The translations under genes and the position numbers were made by a program. A stretch of DNA of 64,000 bases from Aporrectodea caliginosa. Its lineage: Eukaryota; Annelida; Clitellata; Crassiclitellata; Lumbricidae. Shown in pieces: positions 22,104-34,319 of this stretch (the stretch's first letter is position 1; every line of letters begins with the position of its first letter). The DNA lies in NCBI GenBank assembly GCA_020284085.1, contig JACEVL010000802.1, positions 248,001-312,000 on the forward strand, given 5' to 3'. The notes beneath the pieces were generated by a model. It saw only the letters and a program-made list of their open reading frames with translations, was not told where the DNA came from and searched no databases.

Positions 22104-23039
22104 CAGAGATGGGTAACTAATCGATTAGATGCTAATCGATTAGCTAATCGATTAGACAAACAGCTAATTCTAATTCTAATCGATTAGCTGTCGTCTGATG
22201 CTAATTCTAATTCTAATTGATTAGCAATTGCAGCTAATTGCTAATCGAAAATCGATTAGCTGATCGATTAGATGTTGGAAAATTAATCCGAGAAGGCGTT
22301 CATTAAGAATGATTAAGAATGAGTTTATTAATATTGAGTTTGAAGAATATACTTACTTACTTATTTATTTGATGGTTGTTTCAAACTTGCAAGTATCTGT
22401 TTATTGTAATAATATCCATTATGCTCATGTAACACTGAAAGATTTGCTCGTCTTCGTGTTATTCATCTCAAGCATCACTGTGCTCCTGCAACCTCAGCTG
22501 CCTTGGAACACGTATTTAGTTCTGTTGGCTACATCGTAAACGCTACGCGCAGTAGACTAAGCTATGCAATGATTCAAGACATGTTAATTGCAAAATGCAA
22601 TAGTGAGCTTATGCAGTTGCAGTGCCACTAACTGCAGCTTATGCAGTTGCAATATCAATAACGCAGCATGGATTGACTGATGTGGTGTTGCTTGCTGGTT
22701 TGTGGACTGTTCTCACATATAGCAGTTGTGTAGCTTTAGGCATTGTAATAATTTTATATGCTACAGCTTTAGGTATTGTAATAGGCTATACAGCAACTTG
22801 CTGTAGTAACTTGTTGTGCTTTGATTAAAATTTGACAAATTCATGAAGCAAATATATGTATCGAACAATTGATTATCGAAATCTAATTCTAATTGCTAAT
22901 CGATTAGCTGCTGTTGATTCTAATTCTAATCGATTAGCTAGAAGATTTTGCTAATTCTAATTCTAATCGATTAGCAAATTTCAGAAGCTAATTCTAATTC
23001 TAATCGATTAGCAATCGTAGCTAATCGTACCCATCTCTG
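22104..23039 (+). mobile_element. hAT transposon, deleted copy, 936 bp
   Basis: Perfect 12-bp inverted termini CAGAGATGGGTA / TACCCATCTCTG, flanked by perfect 8-bp duplications CTGCTATG (22096-22103 and 23040-23047). Both ends carry many CTAATCGATTAG palindromes, likely transposase-binding repeats. Only the last part of a transposase is left inside. Intact ends mean it could have been mobilised in trans. Confidence 0.92.
22443..22631 (+). pseudogene. hAT transposase C-terminal dimerisation domain, fragment
   Basis: The frame reads LARLRVIHLKHHCAPATSAA, then EHVFSSVGYIVNATRSRLS and ends before TAA at 22629. This matches the hAT dimerisation signature (PATSAxxERxFSxxGxI...RxxL). The catalytic region is missing. 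Confidence 0.8.
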
Positions 23040-23049
23040 CTGCTATGCC

Positions 23050-23985
23050 AATTAATATCGCTCAGAAGCTAACAAAACTACAACCGTATGATAGCTCTTT
23101 CCAATCCTGCATTATTCATTCATTCATTCATTCAGAACATTTATATAGCGCCTCTTCAAGAAGCTACTCAGAAGCGCTCGATCAATCTTATTGATCAATC
23201 TTTCTGCTAACTGACAATCAGGTCAATACTTTTACTTTTGCACTTACTGCTTACTCTTACTCCTCTGAACACTCTTGCTAATGTACACTGACTGTATATC
23301 AGCTCATAACTCTTGTTGTTCTATATGCATACTGTCAAAACTGTTATAGTTTCACGTGTAAGACTTACTGTCTAGTTGGCGAACACTCCTGCTGTTTCCA
23401 ACTTCGCTTTCGACCCCAATTTTCGCCCAGACCCTCTGACCCTCTGCTCAGACCGCTCTCAACGGATCTAGAACTCTGGGACAGAGCACTGATGCATATA
23501 ACCAGTCTATAGGCTCAAAAGACGAGACAAAGTTCCGCTTGGCTGAAGATGGAGCCAGCTTAGACGTGGCCTACAGCGCGTTCTAAAAGTATACGCCAAT
23601 CAGTCAGTTGCTCTATATATAGAAAAATTACATATTCCAATATATATTCTATATAAGGCCCTTGTCAAGCGGCACTTCGAGTTTGCGGTTGCTAATTTAT
23701 AGCCGAACTGGATAGACCAGAGTCAATAAACTGGCCACTACTATTTATGAACAGAAAAAGTTTCCATCGCCTGTTTGCAGTGTCCAGGGTCGAAGCTAGT
23801 CTCGGGGCTTAGCTTCGCCCCTTAAGAAAATAAAAGATCCATCATAAACGAATATATATGTATATATATATATATTCACGTTTTATTGTGTGCGTGTGTG
23901 GGCTTGTGTGAATGTGTGTATAAGAATACTTAGAAATCTACATTTTTTCATGCATCTAAATATAATACTATATATGCATGAATTT
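23050..23985. other. Intergenic with a SINE tail
   Basis: At 23120-23195 lies (ATTC)n followed by TTTATATAGCGCCTCTTC, the common SINE tail in minus orientation. Remaining sequence shows no gene. Confidence 0.45.
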
Positions 23986-24084
23986 AATAAATGTACGGAT
24001 TTACGGTATGTTATATATATATATAATTATTATATATACATATTATGCATATATACAATTTTTATATATTTATAATATATATAA

Positions 24085-24129
<45 letters not shown>

Positions 24130-24135
24130 CAGTAT
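23986..24135. repeat. (TA)n-rich tract
   Basis: About 150 bp nearly pure A and T with long TA runs. Confidence 0.9.
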
Positions 24136-24820
24136 GAAATAAATATTCGTTCTTGATTGTAGGCTATTATAGTCAATTCATGATTCACTTGTACAGGAAT
24201 GACTACTTGGCATGATTCATTTCCTTAAATAAATAGCTCATAATTGCACCAAGTTCAAAGTAATCGAGTAAGCATTGCGTTAGTCAATTCTCCTGAAGCG
24301 TTGTAAATAATTAATGGTACCTTGAATAAACATGATGCCATTGTCCAACAGCATGGCAAGTTTAATGGCAACTGTACCAAGAACTGCACTGACATAACGA
24401 CCTCAAATTAATGGTTTTCTGTTCAACAATTGCGGTTAGCGTCACCCTCCTCCTTAATATTTACTCGTGGGACTAGCACCACCAGAGTACGAGCAGAGGC
24501 GGAGTTTTTTGCTTTTGGTTGTATTGGATTTCTGCTGTAGTCACAGCTTTTTTTGGCGTACTGAAATTTAGCACTGACGTTTTCTATTGACAAAAGGTGG
24601 CAATTATAGCCTCAGGTCACCTGTGCCCGCCGGGTGATCTCTATTGCTCTGCGAACGGCTTGAAAAAAATTGCTATCGGAATTAGGTACTATGTTCCAAA
24701 ATGACAATAAAGGGAGTGCATGAAGCATGTGTTTTCGTATCGTTCAATGTGCATGAGGGGTTACACGGGTATCAATTGTACATGTACGTATGTATTAATG
24801 TGTGTGCATGTGTGTATGTG
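24136..24820. other. Intergenic, nothing recognised
   Basis: The piece at about 24430-24500 (GTCACCCTCCTCC...GTGGGACTAGCACCACC) resembles minus-strand debris of the CTT-tail SINE. No gene seen. Confidence 0.4.
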
Positions 24821-25070
24821 TGTACGTTTGTTAGTATATATATATATATAGGCCTATATATATAGGTTTGCATGCATGTATGCATGCGTAGAGGTATCCA
24901 TTAGTGTATGTATGACTGACTGACTAACTTACTGACTGACTAACCAACTCGCTCACTGACTCACAGACTGACTGACTAACTAAGCGAATGAATGAATGAA
25001 TGAATGAATGACAGTCGCTCAGCCAGTCAGTATCAGACTGACAGACACACAGGCACACAGACGCACAGAC
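24821..25070. repeat. Simple-repeat mosaic: TG, TA, CTGA, GAAT
   Basis: Short blocks of (TG)n, (TA)n, GCATGCAT, (CTGA)n, (GAAT)n and (ACAG)n follow one another. Confidence 0.85.
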
Positions 25071-26460
25071 AGACCTTACCTGCCTGACGTATGCAGACAG
25101 CAGCCATACAGACACTACCGCTCAACAGTAGAAAATGGAAAGTTACCGTTCAGTGTTTGTGTAGTAGGCTCGTCCCTGCAATTGACACGTCGTCGACGAC
25201 TCCTTGAATGGACCCATGGGTTGAGCAGGTGGTCAAACAGGCTGGCTGAATCAGCCCCGCTGCCTGAAGACTACGAACGCCTCACTGCTCGTCTGCTCCA
25301 GTCACGAGTGGTCGGTCAACCGTGGTAGGTCACAGACGCTGCTGGGGTGCGCCCGTGTCGTCTGCACTCTGCTGTACCTTGGTTTCTGAGGCTTTGTGTC
25401 GACACATTCTGTCTTACCGCAAGAAGATTGTTCCGAGTCACGAACCGTGTCCGTAGAAGTAATAATAATGTATCTGTAGGCATTATCATTATTGGCTCTA
25501 TTAACGTCATTAGATTGCCACAGATGAAGCTAAGATAAGATCGTGCCATGGGCAAGGCTAGAAAATGACAATAAGGCAATAGAAGGTGATATTAGGTGGC
25601 ACTGAGTTAGTTAATAAGTTTGGCATTGTTAGTCAAGGTAGGCCTATAACAGTTGACGCGAGGCAGGGCAATGCAGGTGTAAGATAATTAATTCAGTGAA
25701 GAAGGGCAAGCGAAGGCAATATTCAGATCCCGTTAAATTATTTTATAGATCGAAATGGGTTCAGATGTGTTACATTAGGCAGAGTACATTAGGCATACTA
25801 TTTATTATTGATCGGTACTTGTAGTAAGTAACCACATGGCTAGCCAAACACCGGCTAGAAAAAAAAGCTGGACAAAGAAAGCTTAGCTGCTTTACGTTAA
25901 GGTAAGGACCCGTGGACAAGTTTGGGAAAACATAGATCTTATTGTCTTTTACTGGTTAGGTGGGGTTGACGTCGAAAGGCCTCAAATTCACTTCCATACC
26001 GCCACTCTCTAGTAAAAAAATCGGTCCACGACACACAAAGTCTGATGACAAATCGGTCGAAGCCGAAGTGACAAGATCATTCTATGCCAGAAGATTAATG
26101 TGGTATCTGTCAGAACATCGCCTGCAGACGAGTTCTACCTGACCTATTTATGTCTGCATGCAGATATGTATGACTGAATATGTATGACTGTTTAGGTATG
26201 TATGTCTGTATGTATGTATCAGGGATGGGGGTTTAGGACATTTCCCCCCGGACAATTTCCCCCGGACGTTCCCCCGAAGTTGGACTGATGAAAATAATTC
26301 TCAACTTTAATAGAAGTTGGACTGATGAAAGAAAGAAATTTTCTTAAATAGAAGCTGGATTGATGAAACAAATTCTATGCTTAAATAGAATTTTGATTGA
26401 TGAACAAATTCTTTGCCGAAATAAAAGCTGGATTTATGAAAGAAATTCGTCTTTTAAATA
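25071..26460. other. Intergenic, nothing recognised
   Basis: Only short open frames. Near 26300-26450 the unit GAAGTTGGACTGATGAAA...AATTCT recurs about five times at 50-60 bp spacing, a degenerate tandem repeat. Confidence 0.45.
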
Positions 26461-26464
26461 GAAA

Positions 26465-26714
26465 TTGTCATCATTTCATCATCGCAGTCATAAGAGTTGT
26501 CGTCTCAGTCTTCACCATCATCGTTGTCATCATTCATTCATTCATTCATTCATTCATTCATTCCGGATATTTATATAGCGCCTCTGAGTAGGTTTCCTGA
26601 AGAGGCGCTATATAAATATCAGGAATGAATGAATGAATGAATTCATGATGACAACGATGATGGTGAAGACTGCGACGACAACTCTTATGACTGCAATGAT
26701 GAAATGATGACAAC
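26465..26714. repeat. Near-perfect palindrome, arms about 115-120 bp
   Basis: The left arm (26465-26585) and right arm (26601-26714) are inverted copies with few mismatches around a 15-nt centre. Each arm contains the SINE-type end GCGCTATATAAATAT, a (GAAT)n run and then the same GATGACAACGATGATGGTGA stretch, so one segment was duplicated in inverted orientation rather than two SINEs meeting by chance. Confidence 0.9.
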
Positions 26715-28075
26715 GACGATGGCGACGATGATGGTGATGATGACGACAGCAACGACGACGACGATGATGATGAAAACGAGTGCATTGGTTGGATGAGAAT
26801 TCATGTCGCGTGGCATCATAACAGCGGCGGAACTTCGTCGGACAGAAGGCCGATCACGTCTCCTGAATAATCATATCTGGAGAAAAATATGGTCATCGGT
26901 CAGTCGTTCTTGTCCAGCTGTGGTCACTCAACGGGCAGCTGTGGTCAGCGCCGCTTCAACCCGAGTAATGCAATTACCGTTCGCTAGATGGCAATGCATC
27001 CGAAGTGTCATGCCACACAATTCGATTAGCCCTCGGTCCCAGATTCTTCCCTTCTTTCTATCGCGGATTTGATGACCCTGGTCATCTTATGGTCATCTTA
27101 TATGGTCATCTGCCGCACTGGTCACTTAGCGAGTGACGAACGGAAATATGAAGCGCCTTTAAACCCGAATGGAGAGAATCCGTTACTGAGTTTGGGGTAC
27201 TTTAAGAGCGGTCCCAAACAGGATGGACACAGAAATACACCGTGGTCGGAAAAGGGGACTCTTTACTATCGAGACTTTGTGGAAGTGTTTACCTGTGAAA
27301 GCGTGCATTTATCGACATAAAGCATACAAAATGATGAAGCAAGACGTTAGCAGACAACGGGATCACAGAATAATAGGAATCATTTCGAGACAATCGGACG
27401 AAAGGGAAAGTAAGGAGAGAACGAAACATTAAACACGAAAAGTTGTAGTAATATTAACGTATGAATGAATAATGGGGTAAGTGAAGGCAGGTTAATGTAA
27501 GTTAAGTTACGTTGAAATAAAACAGGGTTAGGTAAGGTAATATAGGTAAGGTGTAATAAAGCCAAGTGGGGTAAGTTATGCTAAATTAAAGTTATCAAAG
27601 GTAAGGTAAGATTTGGTTAGGTAACTGTAACCATACACTTTTCTCTATCGACCGAATATGGCCTCGACCCTGCTCATTTTTCAATGAATTGATCTGATGA
27701 GATCCTTCACCACTGCTCGCCCGTTTGATTGGAACTATTCATTATGATCCCCGTGCAAGGACCGTGCTAACCTAAGATTTAAATTTCTTAAATAAGCCAG
27801 CATGGGAAGCGAACCGCGATCCGCATGCTCTCTTTCACAATGGACGTGGTGGATGTTGGGATGCGGCGCGAAGATGTTTGAAGAAGTGGAAAGGAAGTAG
27901 GGAGAGGAGTGGTCGATGGTAGCGGGGAAAGGCGAGGGAGGTACAGAGGGTGGGGAGAAAATGGAAAGCGGGGAAGGGGTGGAGAGGAAGGCGTTGCCCG
28001 AGACAAATTGACTCGGATGAGATTAGATTAAGTCACTTCCGTTCAAACATTCGTCCTTTCCGGCGTCCAAGAAAC
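26715..28075. other. Intergenic, nothing recognised
   Basis: GAC/GAT-rich to about 26780, then mixed DNA. A loose GGTAAGGTAA repeat occurs at 27480-27620. Open frames here lack domains or splice sites. Confidence 0.45.
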
Positions 28076-28079
28076 GAAT

Positions 28080-28102
28080 GAGACACAGAGACATAGAGAA
28101 AG

Positions 28103-28133
<31 letters not shown>

Positions 28134-28520
28134 CACACACACACACACACATACACAGACACATGCAAGGATACAGAGAGACAGATAGAAAGACAGTTAC
28201 AGACGACAGATACATGCAAGGATACAGAGAGACAGATACGCACAGAGAGACAGGCAAAGATGCAGAGAGTCAGATACAAAGATAGACACAGGCAAAGAAA
28301 CAGAGAGACAGGTACTCGCACAGACACAGACACACAGACAGAGAGGCAGATACACAGACAGAAACAGAGGTGCAGACAGAGCCACAAGCAGACAAAGACA
28401 GACACAGATACAGAGTCATAGACGGAAACATTTAGAGTTACAGACAGAAACAGAGACACTGGTAGAAACACAGACAGTTTGAAAGCAGAAACATAGACAG
28501 AACAAGAGACAGACACGCAG
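28080..28520. repeat. ACAG/GAGA/CACA microsatellite, long and degenerate
   Basis: About 440 bp built from ACAGAGAG, GACACACA and CAGATACA. The long Ser/Val/Cys-rich frames on the minus strand are artefacts. Confidence 0.9.
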
Positions 28521-29005
28521 ACATTCGCACACAGGTACACAGCACAGAATCAGTAGGACGTACATGCACGTATACAGACGGATGTGCTCAGAAACATAGA
28601 GACAAACGCAGACGTCCTCGGACACATACGGACAAATACCGAAGTATACTCAAAAAGCATAGAGACAGGTACCCAGAAACACTTTACGTTTCTGAATAGT
28701 TGTCTCCATGCTTTTAACACACAAGAACTCAGACATATATAGACGAACATAGAAGTACTCAGAGGCAAACAGACAAGCGTGCTAAACGTTCTCTAGACGG
28801 ACACTTTGGGCCAAACAAGGAACCTCGCACGCATTCAACGGCAAGTTCCCTCTTTCTCTAAGAATGGAGGGGAAGTGGCTGCGGAAAGAAGAATTGAGGA
28901 CACACAGAACAGGTTGGGAAAAGGAAGAGACGGGAAGGAGGAACAGGAAAAGGAGGATGTGATGAAAATTAGGTTCACTTCCACACCATGCTGGCACCGC
29001 GGCTT
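28521..29005. other. Intergenic, nothing recognised
   Basis: Decayed ACAG repeat grading into mixed sequence; possibly the 5' part of the retroposon whose tail is at 29008-29040. Confidence 0.35.
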
Positions 29006-29007
29006 GG

Positions 29008-29295
29008 AGAGGTTCAGAAGAGGCGCTATATAAATGTTCTTAAATATACACATATACATGCATGTATATGCATATGTATATAAACTATATATCTATATAT
29101 ATATATATATATATATATAATTATACAGATACATGCATTCATTTATGTTCATGTGTGCATGTGAGTGAGCGAGTGAGTGTGTGTGTGTGTGTGTGTGTGT
29201 TGTGTGTATGAATGTGAGAGTGTGTCAGTGCGTGTGGGTATGTGTGTTCGTGTGTTTAGGAGTGCGTGTGCGTGTGTGTATACAGTGTCCGGATA
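29008..29295. repeat. SINE tail followed by TA and TG microsatellite
   Basis: AGAGGCGCTATATAAATGTT at about 29017 is the shared retroposon tail. It is followed by (TA)n at 29090-29120 and (TG)n at 29170-29280. Confidence 0.75.
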
Positions 29296-30860
29296 AATAT
29301 CCTCTATAATGCGTCTGAGTTTGGCCACAATAAACCTCGACTTGGGACAGCCTAGTCGACGACATCCGCTTGCGAAACTGTTACTCAGATCTAGAACTGA
29401 TCAAACATTGCCGACGGTATTGAGTCGAAAGAATGAAAGAAGAGTTTGTAGACGGAATTACTGGACTGATCTTCGCCTTAAGAATCTAAAAGATGGATTG
29501 ATAGACGTAGTCAGTGCTATTCTTAAGAAATGCAGATTTGTTGACTAAAGGACGGACCATTGGAGAGTGGAAGACACCTCCTCGGACCGATTCTTGTCGA
29601 TTCTGTGTCTAATGTTGACCAATGCCTCATTGGCAACGTAAGTGGATGTTTGGATTCTCTTTTGTCCTCGCGTTCTGTGTGTCTTCTTGTATCGCCGAAT
29701 TTGTCTCTGCGCATGCCTCTATGTTGTTGTATCTGTATACGAGTATCTTGCTGCCTGTCTGTTTGTCTGTTCTTTCTATTCCATATCTCTCTATCCCTCC
29801 CTATTGGAGTGTCCCGCCTGCCTCTTGCTTCTTGTACCATGCTCTATCTTTGTAAGTTTCTATTTTCACGCCTCTCCATATCCTTATCTTCATCCTCTAG
29901 TTTTCTCCCCATGAATGACTCTGTATGTTGGTCTATCTTTATGCTCATCAGACACATTCTCTGTGTCTGTCTATGCGTCATTCTGTGTCTGCCTCCTTGT
30001 CTCTCTGTCTTCATATCCTACCCATACTTGTCATCCGTCCTGCATGCTCGCGTCCCTCTGCCTCCTCGTCCCTCTCGCTCCTTACGTTAATGAAACTTCT
30101 TTGCTTTTCCTTATTGAAGCAAACGATTTCTTCGCCGATGATGTTGACTCAGCCTCTGCAACAACCGTCATAATGACGTCGTCCTTTGGCACCCGGCATC
30201 CATCCTTCATCAGTTCACATCCGTGACATCTTCTTCAGCCTCCGTATCCCAGTGGCACCAACGACGACGTAGCCGAGGCAGATGCTTTACAGTTTCAGCA
30301 GCAGCAGCATATCTGCTGGCATCTTCTTCAGCGAACGAACAAGTTGCGTTGGGATCATCAAGTAGGTGGAACAGTTTGAAGACTCGTATTTACTTAAATT
30401 GTTAAACCTCTCTAATGCTAATAGCGACATACTACAGCATCGTCAATAGCAAGCTGCCTCTACTTCTCTCCAGCTTTGCTTATATTGCTAAAACCTGTCT
30501 AATAATTGTAATTGCGGCACTTTCTTGCATAGTCAGTAGCAAGCTACTTCTATTCTACTCTCTGAGTTTGTCTCGAACTTCCAGTCGGCCAAACTGCATG
30601 CTTTATTATTAGTTGTTAACTCACTTTGGATCTGTGCATCAAGTATTTTTTAAATGTCTGGAAATGCACTTGTTAGATCTGTTAGATAGAGAGCCATAAT
30701 ATGTGCAGCGCTTTTGTGATCTACTTAAAAGAGCTAGACAGTTACTTTGACGATGATCATGATGACTGCTGCTCACAGTTATAACGGAGCGACAACGGTC
30801 TGTTCTGCTTACGATAATGACGATGACGTTTAGATATTAATGAAAATAATGCTCGATCAC
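29296..30860. other. Intergenic, nothing recognised
   Basis: Several 60-180-codon open frames overlap here on both strands, rich in Ser/Leu/Cys/Val from pyrimidine bias. None shows a conserved motif. Treated as noncoding. Confidence 0.4.
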
Positions 30861-30864
30861 AGAA

Positions 30865-30905
30865 ACGAGGCAGATGGTAATGATAATGATGATGAGTATA
30901 ATGCC

Positions 30906-30997
<92 letters not shown>

Positions 30998-31195
30998 CGA
31001 TGATGATGACGGTGATGATGATGGTGCTGATGATAATGCTGTTGATGATGATGACGACGATGATTATGATTATGATGATGATGGTGCTGCTGCTGACAAT
31101 GGTGATGACAAAGACGATTATGAAGACGACAATGATGATTATGATGATAATGATAATGATTATGATAACGACGAGGACGAAGATGATGATACGCA
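30865..31195. repeat. (ATG)n microsatellite
   Basis: A core of about 100 bp pure GAT repeat with degenerate flanks. It reads as poly-Asp, poly-Met or poly-His/Ile according to frame; all are artefacts. Confidence 0.97.
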
Positions 31196-31890
31196 TGTAC
31201 TTCACAGGTTTCGCGCCATTGAAATGTCACTATCGATCTGCTGAAATCTTCAAAATAACAACTCTTGCCCGTGGTGTGGCATTTGTGACTCAATATGGCG
31301 TAACTGTGTATCACTTATTATACATCGTCTCACAACCCTGCTGTTAAATTCCTTTCGCATCTCAGAGGATCTGCTTCTTTTCATCTTCAGAAGAATTCAA
31401 CACATATTGCGGCAACTGTTGCAAGACTGTTGACTTTCTTGACGAAGATTGAAACAGTTATACAGAAGCAATTCAAAGGTTATCATTGCTTTTCTGCAGT
31501 CTTTTGCATCGACAGCCTAGAATATTCCGATCGCAGTAAAATTCTAAAACTTTCATCTTTCTTTATTTCATCAACAGGTTTGGAGAGTTAAAGACGCTGT
31601 AACTAAAGCCAGATTGGCTATTTTAGTGTAATTCTGTTCCTGTCTGTCAATCGTGTCTTTCAACTAATCTGTGGCACTTTTCTCCGGCACTTTACTTTGT
31701 CATTGGCCTGCTCTCACCTTTGCACGGCAGCCTGGTTCACCGTGGCACCTTCGTGACATTTCCGACACTCTTTTACACATCTTTCACACACTCGATATTA
31801 AATTTTTGGCGTCATAGGCTACATTTACCCTGTGATACCGTTCGACGTCTTTCGATCCTCACTGGGAACTTTTCACCTTTTGTTGCTCTT
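31196..31890. other. Upstream region of the bHLH gene
   Basis: No coding exon recognised. A noncoding first exon or promoter of the NHLH gene could lie here, but no TATA box stands out. Confidence 0.35.
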
Positions 31891-31891
31891 T

Positions 31892-32020
31892 TATATTTAC
31901 CTGTTCCTTTCTGACACTTTTGACACCTTTGCTGCTCTTGACATTTTGCTGTTCCTTTCTGACACTTTTGACACCTTTGTTACTCTTTAGCATTTAGCTG
32001 TTCCTTTCTGATAGTTTGAC
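31892..32020 (+). repeat. Three tandem units upstream of the bHLH exon
   Basis: CTGTTCCTTTCTGA occurs three times at roughly 50-bp spacing (about 31899, 31951, 32000), twice followed by CACTTTTGACACCTTTG. It lies just upstream of the inferred splice acceptor at about 32066. Confidence 0.7.
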
Positions 32021-32148
32021 ATCATTCGGTCTCGCTAACACTTGGCGTCATTCTGTCAATCTGTAGGGACTGTTCGACATCTGCTTTGGCTCTTGGCGCC
32101 TAGTCTTTGGCTCTTACTTTACGTCGACGCTTCCGTACCAAGCCCCCG

Positions 32149-32706
32149 ATGCCTGCGTCAAAATCCGACCAGAATCTTTGCGATCCGTCCCTTGCCGTAC
32201 GAAGTCATCTCGAAGTTCAGCATTCTCGCTTCCACAGCCACGCTCCTCGTCTTCCGTCAACAAGCGGCGAAACCACCAATTCCCTGTCGCCCTCGTTCCA
32301 TTCTTCCCATTCCAACCACAATCGGAAGAACCCCCGCAAGATCATCGGACACGTCCAGGCCGGACCTCGCAGACTCACCACCCAAAAGTTCAAGGTCAAG
32401 GACCCAAACCACGATCAACAACCGGGTCCGGTGAAAAGTAGCATGCACCATGCTTCGAACCCGGAACAGCCGAGCCGCCAGGAGCGCAGGCGTCATCGAA
32501 GAGCAACGGAGAAATATCGCATGGCCCACGCCACAAGGGAGAGGGTTCGAGTCGAGGCATTCAACTCAGCCTTCGCCGAACTTCGCCAGCTGCTGCCAAC
32601 CCTACCACCGGACAAGAAGCTGTCCAAGATCGAGATTCTGAGGCTGGCCATCTGCTACATCGCCTTCCTCAATCACGTCCTTGATCTCAGCCAATCTAAT
32701 CAATAA
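32149..32706 (+). CDS. NHLH: NHLH-type (HEN) bHLH transcription factor
   Basis: A 185-residue nuclear protein of the nescient-helix-loop-helix family; in other animals these bind E-boxes as dimers and act in differentiating neurons. The bHLH domain fills about residues 118-180: basic region [20 protein letters not shown], helix 1 [17 protein letters not shown], loop PDKK, helix 2 [37 protein letters not shown] and [18 protein letters not shown] are diagnostic of NHLH1/2. The N-terminal 110 residues are Ser/His/Pro/Asn-rich, probably disordered. I chose the ATG at 32149; the open frame extends upstream without another ATG, and a T-rich tract ending TCTGTAG at about 32066 looks like an acceptor, fitting a noncoding 5' exon. 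The C-terminus has an extra SQSNQ after the usual LNHVLD; its end comes from a tandem repeat. Confidence 0.93.
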   Translation: MPASKSDQNLCDPSLAVRSHLEVQHSRFHSHAPRLPSTSGETTNSLSPSFHSSHSNHNRKNPRKIIGHVQAGPRRLTTQKFKVKDPNHDQQPGPVKSSMHHASNPEQPSRQERRRHRRATEKYRMAHATRERVRVEAFNSAFAELRQLLPTLPPDKKLSKIEILRLAICYIAFLNHVLDLSQSNQ

Positions 32707-32915
32707 CTAGGATCGATCATGGATCCTTTCCAATCAATAACTAATATCGATGCATTCTTTCGAATCAGTAACTACCATAATTGACTATGCATACTTTCGA
32801 ATCACTAATTAAGATCGATTATTTATCCTTTCAATTAAAAAACTAAGATCTATTATTGATCCTTTAAAATCAATAACAAGAATCGATTATGCATCCTTAA
32901 AATTACTAAGAGTCA
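32698..32915 (+). repeat. 33-37-bp tandem repeat starting inside the last NHLH codons
   Basis: Units of AATCAATAACTAAGATCGAT + TATGCATCCTTTC begin at about 32698, 32731, 32764, 32801, 32834 and 32868. The first copy supplies the final Asn-Gln codons and the TAA stop at 32704; the others lie in the presumed 3' UTR. Most copies retain a GATCGAT or GATCC core. Confidence 0.85.
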
Positions 32916-33144
32916 GTTAGATGGATCGATAATAGATATTCGATCTCATCCAAATAACCAGTAACAATAGACACTCAATAATGGGCTACGATCTGAAGGA
33001 GTCAATAAGATGGATTGAAAATTATGGATAATAGATTTTAGTCTGAGAAATCAATTAGATCGATCGCGACTCTTATGTTTTATGTATTAGCAGCGAATAG
33101 TCTGCTCATTAGTTTTTCACTATTGCTAGATTATCACTTATTTA

Positions 33145-33150
33145 AATAAA
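33145..33150 (+). terminator. Candidate poly(A) signal for NHLH
   Basis: AATAAA about 440 bp after the stop codon, in A/T-rich DNA. Plausible cleavage signal; not proven. Confidence 0.4.
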
Positions 33151-33394
33151 TTCAAGAGGAGGCAACTTCACAGACCATTGGCAAAATCCTGGTCATTGGG
33201 GTCATTAATCAATAGAAGTTCCAGTATATATAACAAAAGCAAGAGGATGCAACTGCCTCCTCGTGCCTCAATGTAGCTACTCCTATGCTCATTGGTGCTT
33301 ACCGTAGACTACTCCGTACTCCGTAGAGTATGTATTTATTCTTATTTATTATTAAGCAAGCAACACCACATAAGTCTAGTACGTAGCTAGTATC

Positions 33395-33783
33395 CAGGAC
33401 CGTAAATCCTGGGGAGGGAAGGGTGGGAATTCCCTCCCCATTTTTAAGCTTAGGGAACGTGAAGGAATTCCCTCCTCACAAATTTTTCTAAGCTGTGCCA
33501 TAAGTATTATGGTAGTCTGAACCTACATGCAGCAGGGTGCACAAATAAAATTTTGAAACACTGACCTAGTGTGTAAATGAACACAGTACTGGGAATCAGT
33601 CATAACCGTAAACCATTACCCGCTAGTGGAAGTTTGGAATATTGTTTTGCTCCATGCGTTAATTAAATAATTACGATTTCTACGCAATCCTGTTATGCGG
33701 GCTGCTTAAGGCAAGTAGGCCCTATACACACTTCCGAAGGGGTAGTTTCCCTCCCCACATGTCGAAACAGATTTACGGTCCTG
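33395..33783. mobile_element. hAT-type MITE, 389 bp
   Basis: Perfect 14-bp inverted termini CAGGACCGTAAATC / GATTTACGGTCCTG. Flanks CTAGTATC (33387-33394) and CTAGTAAC (33784-33791) form an 8-bp duplication with one change. GGGAATTCCCTCC-type units lie inside both ends. Noncoding. Confidence 0.82.
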
Positions 33784-34319
33784 CTAGTAACGGTAGCCTA
33801 GTAACCTACAGTGCGGTCATGAGAATGCGTAATGTCGCCGTAGCGACCGCGGGACAATTAAAAAGTAGCCCAAATATCGCGAGGTCGCGAGGACGAAATT
33901 TTCAGTCGCGAGCGCATTGAAAAGTAGCTCATTCGCGACGACCTGGCAACCCTGCACTTGGCTGCCCTATTAGTTCGACAGGTGTCTTGCTTTGATACGT
34001 CCGCGTGAGAACATCGCAGCACTGTCCCTCCCTTTTTAAACGTCTTCCTGTGAACATTCGTACTATTTCTTTTAAGTCGGCTATTGTTGTCATTTGTTAA
34101 GATGCATCTGCACATGTTTAACTCCCATAAGCTTACAGCTCCTTTGTGAGGTTCTGCAAATGCATTCTATAAAGTCCAGATACATGTACACACTATTACA
34201 TACCACACCTCGTGTTCTGTAGAGTAGGCCTAAATATAGTATTTTGGGAGTACATTTGATGTAACTATTTAATTTTTAAAAACGAATTCGCAAGTGGCCA
34301 CTATGCCCCGTAGACGGTA

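Noticed and set aside
29560..30226. 176-codon and overlapping frames
   Set aside because: Ser/Leu/Cys/Val-rich due to pyrimidine bias; several frames are open at once and none shows conservation-type motifs.
30757..31347. Poly-Asp, poly-Met, poly-His and poly-Ile open frames
   Set aside because: All frames of a (GAT)n microsatellite; flanks carry no domain.
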